Both the position numbers and the translations under genes were made by a program. Positions 62,677 through 64,000 of a stretch of 64,000 nucleotides of DNA are shown here, piece by piece. Source of the DNA: Pseudomonas sp. R5(2019) (GTDB lineage: Bacteria > Pseudomonadota > Gammaproteobacteria > Pseudomonadales > Pseudomonadaceae); contig NZ_JAAAMT010000017.1 in assembly GCF_009905435.1 (NCBI RefSeq), forward strand, positions 42,790 to 106,789, given 5' to 3'. The stretch's first letter is position 1, and every line of letters begins with the position of its first letter. Below the pieces are notes generated by a model that did no database searches, had not been told where the DNA came from, and worked only from the letters and a program-made list of their open reading frames with translations.

Positions 62677-63564
62677 TCAGTCTGTCGCGACCAGTGGGGC
62701 AGGTTCTTTGCGCATGGTCGTGGTCGCGCCAACAGAGGCCACAATAATGGCGGCAATCGCCAGCCATTGCGCCAAAGACAGTACTTCGCCAAGAAACAGC
62801 AAACCTGACAAGGCACCAAATGCCGGTTCGATGCTCATGAGTGTGCCAAAGGTGCGTGCCGGCATCCGTGTCAGCGCGACCATCTCCAGGCTGTAGGGTA
62901 GGGCACTGGAAAGAATGGCAACGCCAATCGCTATCGGGATGAGCGCGGGGGAAAACAAATCCGCACCCGCATGGGCAATACCAAAAGGTGCAACGAACAA
63001 CGCCGCAATCATGACGCCCAGGGCCGCCGTCTGAATGCCGTTTTCGGCACCTGCCTTTTGCCCATATAAAATGTAGAACGCCCAGCAGGCGCCAGCCCCC
63101 AGCGCATAGCCAGCACCTACGGGATCAACGCCGCTGCTGGTTTCGCCCAGTGGGACGAGCAGGTACATCCCGAATACCGCCAAGGCTATCCACAAGAAGT
63201 CGATTGCCCGGCGTGAGGCATAGATGGCAACGGCCAGCGGCCCGGTAAACTCCAGCGCCACCGCAATGCCTAGCGGCACGCTGCGCAGCGACATATAGAA
63301 GAGCAGGTTCATTCCCCCCAGCGCGACGCCATAAATGATAACGGTGCGCAGCGACTGAGCCGTAAACCGGGCGCGCCACGGGCGCAGCAAGACCAGCATG
63401 ATAAGGCTGGCAAACACCAGGCGCAGAGTGGTTGTGCCTTGTGCCCCCACTGCGGGGAACATGCTTTTGGCCAACGACGCTCCTGTTTGAATGGAGGCCA
63501 TGGCGATCATCAACACGCCGATGGGAAATAGCGTTGAAGCCAGGCTGCGGGGTTGGTCGCTCAT
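62677..63564 (-). CDS. rhtA: Threonine/homoserine exporter RhtA
   Basis: DMT-family exporter with ten membrane segments in two EamA repeats (295 aa, the same length as E. coli RhtA). Diagnostic matches are AMASIQTGASLAKSMFP, VPLGIAVALEFTGPLAVA, LGAGACWAFYILYGQKAGAE, ILSSALPYSLEMVALTRMP and RTFGTLMSIEPAF. It exports threonine, homoserine and amino-acid analogues. Divergent from the rRNA operon. Confidence 0.95.
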   Translation of the reverse strand: MSDQPRSLASTLFPIGVLMIAMASIQTGASLAKSMFPAVGAQGTTTLRLVFASLIMLVLLRPWRARFTAQSLRTVIIYGVALGGMNLLFYMSLRSVPLGIAVALEFTGPLAVAIYASRRAIDFLWIALAVFGMYLLVPLGETSSGVDPVGAGYALGAGACWAFYILYGQKAGAENGIQTAALGVMIAALFVAPFGIAHAGADLFSPALIPIAIGVAILSSALPYSLEMVALTRMPARTFGTLMSIEPAFGALSGLLFLGEVLSLAQWLAIAAIIVASVGATTTMRKEPAPLVATD

Positions 63565-63705
63565 TAGGGTGTCGTCTTCCTTATATATAGGTATCTGCAG
63601 GAGGTGGGAGCAGATGGCGCTATGATGCTCAAGCGGCGGTAATTGAGCAATATAGTGCGCAGTTTTCTTTTCGGGGCTTATTTCTGGTTTTGAGGTATTA
63701 TTTGC

Positions 63706-63733
63706 TTGACGGCGTATTTATAAGATGTAGAAT
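63706..63733 (+). promoter_or_regulatory. rRNA operon promoter P1
   Basis: TTGACG, 16-nt spacer, TAGAAT, in AT-rich surroundings upstream of a ribosomal RNA leader. Confidence 0.8.
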
Positions 63734-63816
63734 TCGCCTCCCGCTAACGAGAGATCGAAGCGAGCCAAGTGTTTGAAGTTGTTAGAGATTCTCTGAAAAA
63801 ACTTCAAAATAAACGC

Positions 63817-63844
63817 TTGACAGGCACAGAGGAAAGCGTAGAAT
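63817..63844 (+). promoter_or_regulatory. rRNA operon promoter P2
   Basis: TTGACA, 16-nt spacer, TAGAAT, then a GC-rich discriminator GCGCGCC typical of stringently controlled rRNA promoters. An AT-rich UP-element-like stretch (63794-63813) lies upstream. Confidence 0.9.
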
Positions 63845-63849
63845 GCGCG

Positions 63850-64000
63850 CCTCGGTTGAGACGAAAGACTCTCAGCCAACCGCTCTTTAACAACTGAATC
63901 AAGCAATTCGTGTGGGTGCTTGTGAAATCAGACTGATTGTCAAAAAGATTATCAGCATCACAAGTGACTATACGAGCAATCATATAGTTCATTTTGAGAT
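63850..64000 (+). ncRNA. rRNA precursor leader with boxA (16S starts beyond the window)
   Basis: The leader contains the antitermination boxA GCTCTTTAACA at 63882-63892 and the pre-16S segment ending CATATAGTTCATTTTGAGAT, which in pseudomonads is followed almost directly by the 16S 5' end. Open frames in this stretch are spurious. Confidence 0.9.

Noticed and set aside
63718..63992. Short minus-strand frames at the right edge
   Set aside because: They lie in the rRNA promoter and leader region.

Overview
The window looks like chromosomal DNA of a Pseudomonas of the fluorescens/putida lineage. The evidence is GC-rich codon use, Pseudomonas-type REP palindromes (often starting on a stop codon), the gene order nppB-nppA2-nppA1 / mltD / gloB / methyltransferase / rnhA ... 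dnaQ ... ldcA (the PA1809-PA1818 neighbourhood of P. aeruginosa), a clear PrrF small RNA, and a Pseudomonas-like ribosomal RNA leader at the right edge. No transposon, prophage, CRISPR array or tRNA was seen.

Layout. 1-8.4 kb: peptide ABC transporter genes, murein hydrolase MltD, glyoxalase II, a SAM methyltransferase and RNase HI. 8.5-13.4 kb: copper proteins CopC/CopD, a GH13 trehalose-synthase-like enzyme and an aromatic aminotransferase, lying between rnhA and dnaQ. 13.4-19.2 kb: dnaQ, lysine decarboxylase ldcA, a streptothricin-acetyltransferase-like GNAT, a LysR regulator and an FMN reductase. 19.3-24.8 kb: a 2-aminoethylphosphonate locus made of phnWX, two paralogous LysR regulators and an organophosphate-antiporter-like MFS permease, in a mirror arrangement around a REP pair. 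24.9-32.4 kb: a YebC-family protein, a leucine-rich-repeat protein kinase, a propionate-CoA-ligase-like enzyme, a bile-acid/sodium-symporter-family transporter with a divergent AraC regulator, and a ZapE/AFG1 ATPase. 32.4-37.9 kb: a two-component system divergent from an exported methionine sulfoxide repair operon msrB-dipZ-msrA. 37.9-39.8 kb: glutathione transferase and M14 carboxypeptidase.

39.8-43.1 kb is a compact regulatory and accessory patch. It holds a tiny sigma-region-4/FecR-N fusion protein behind a Fur-box-like site, the Fur-regulated sRNA PrrF, a DUF6124-type small protein, a PrtR-like repressor whose catalytic serine is replaced by alanine and which has two AATAC...GTATT operators, and a DUF433/DUF5615 toxin-antitoxin-like pair with an 11-bp inverted repeat over its ribosome binding site.

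43.1-50.6 kb: the leucine/isovalerate catabolic operon liuABCD and a divergent acyl-CoA ligase, with two identical LiuR-type palindromes between them. 50.7-58.1 kb: small proteins, an aldehyde dehydrogenase, a two-component flavin hydroxylase resembling p-hydroxyphenylacetate 3-hydroxylase, and an acyl-CoA dehydrogenase / 3-hydroxyisobutyryl-CoA hydrolase pair for valine-type branched-chain catabolism. 58.3-63.6 kb: hydrolase, DUF3182 protein, aminopeptidase P, lipoprotein and a RhtA exporter. 63.7-64.0 kb: tandem rRNA promoters and leader; 16S rRNA should begin just beyond the window.

The strongest candidates for new biology are the sigma4-FecR mini-fusion next to prrF, the Ser-to-Ala LexA-like repressor with paired operators, the one-cysteine MsrA/MsrB flanking DipZ, the LRR kinase, and the mirrored phosphonate locus.
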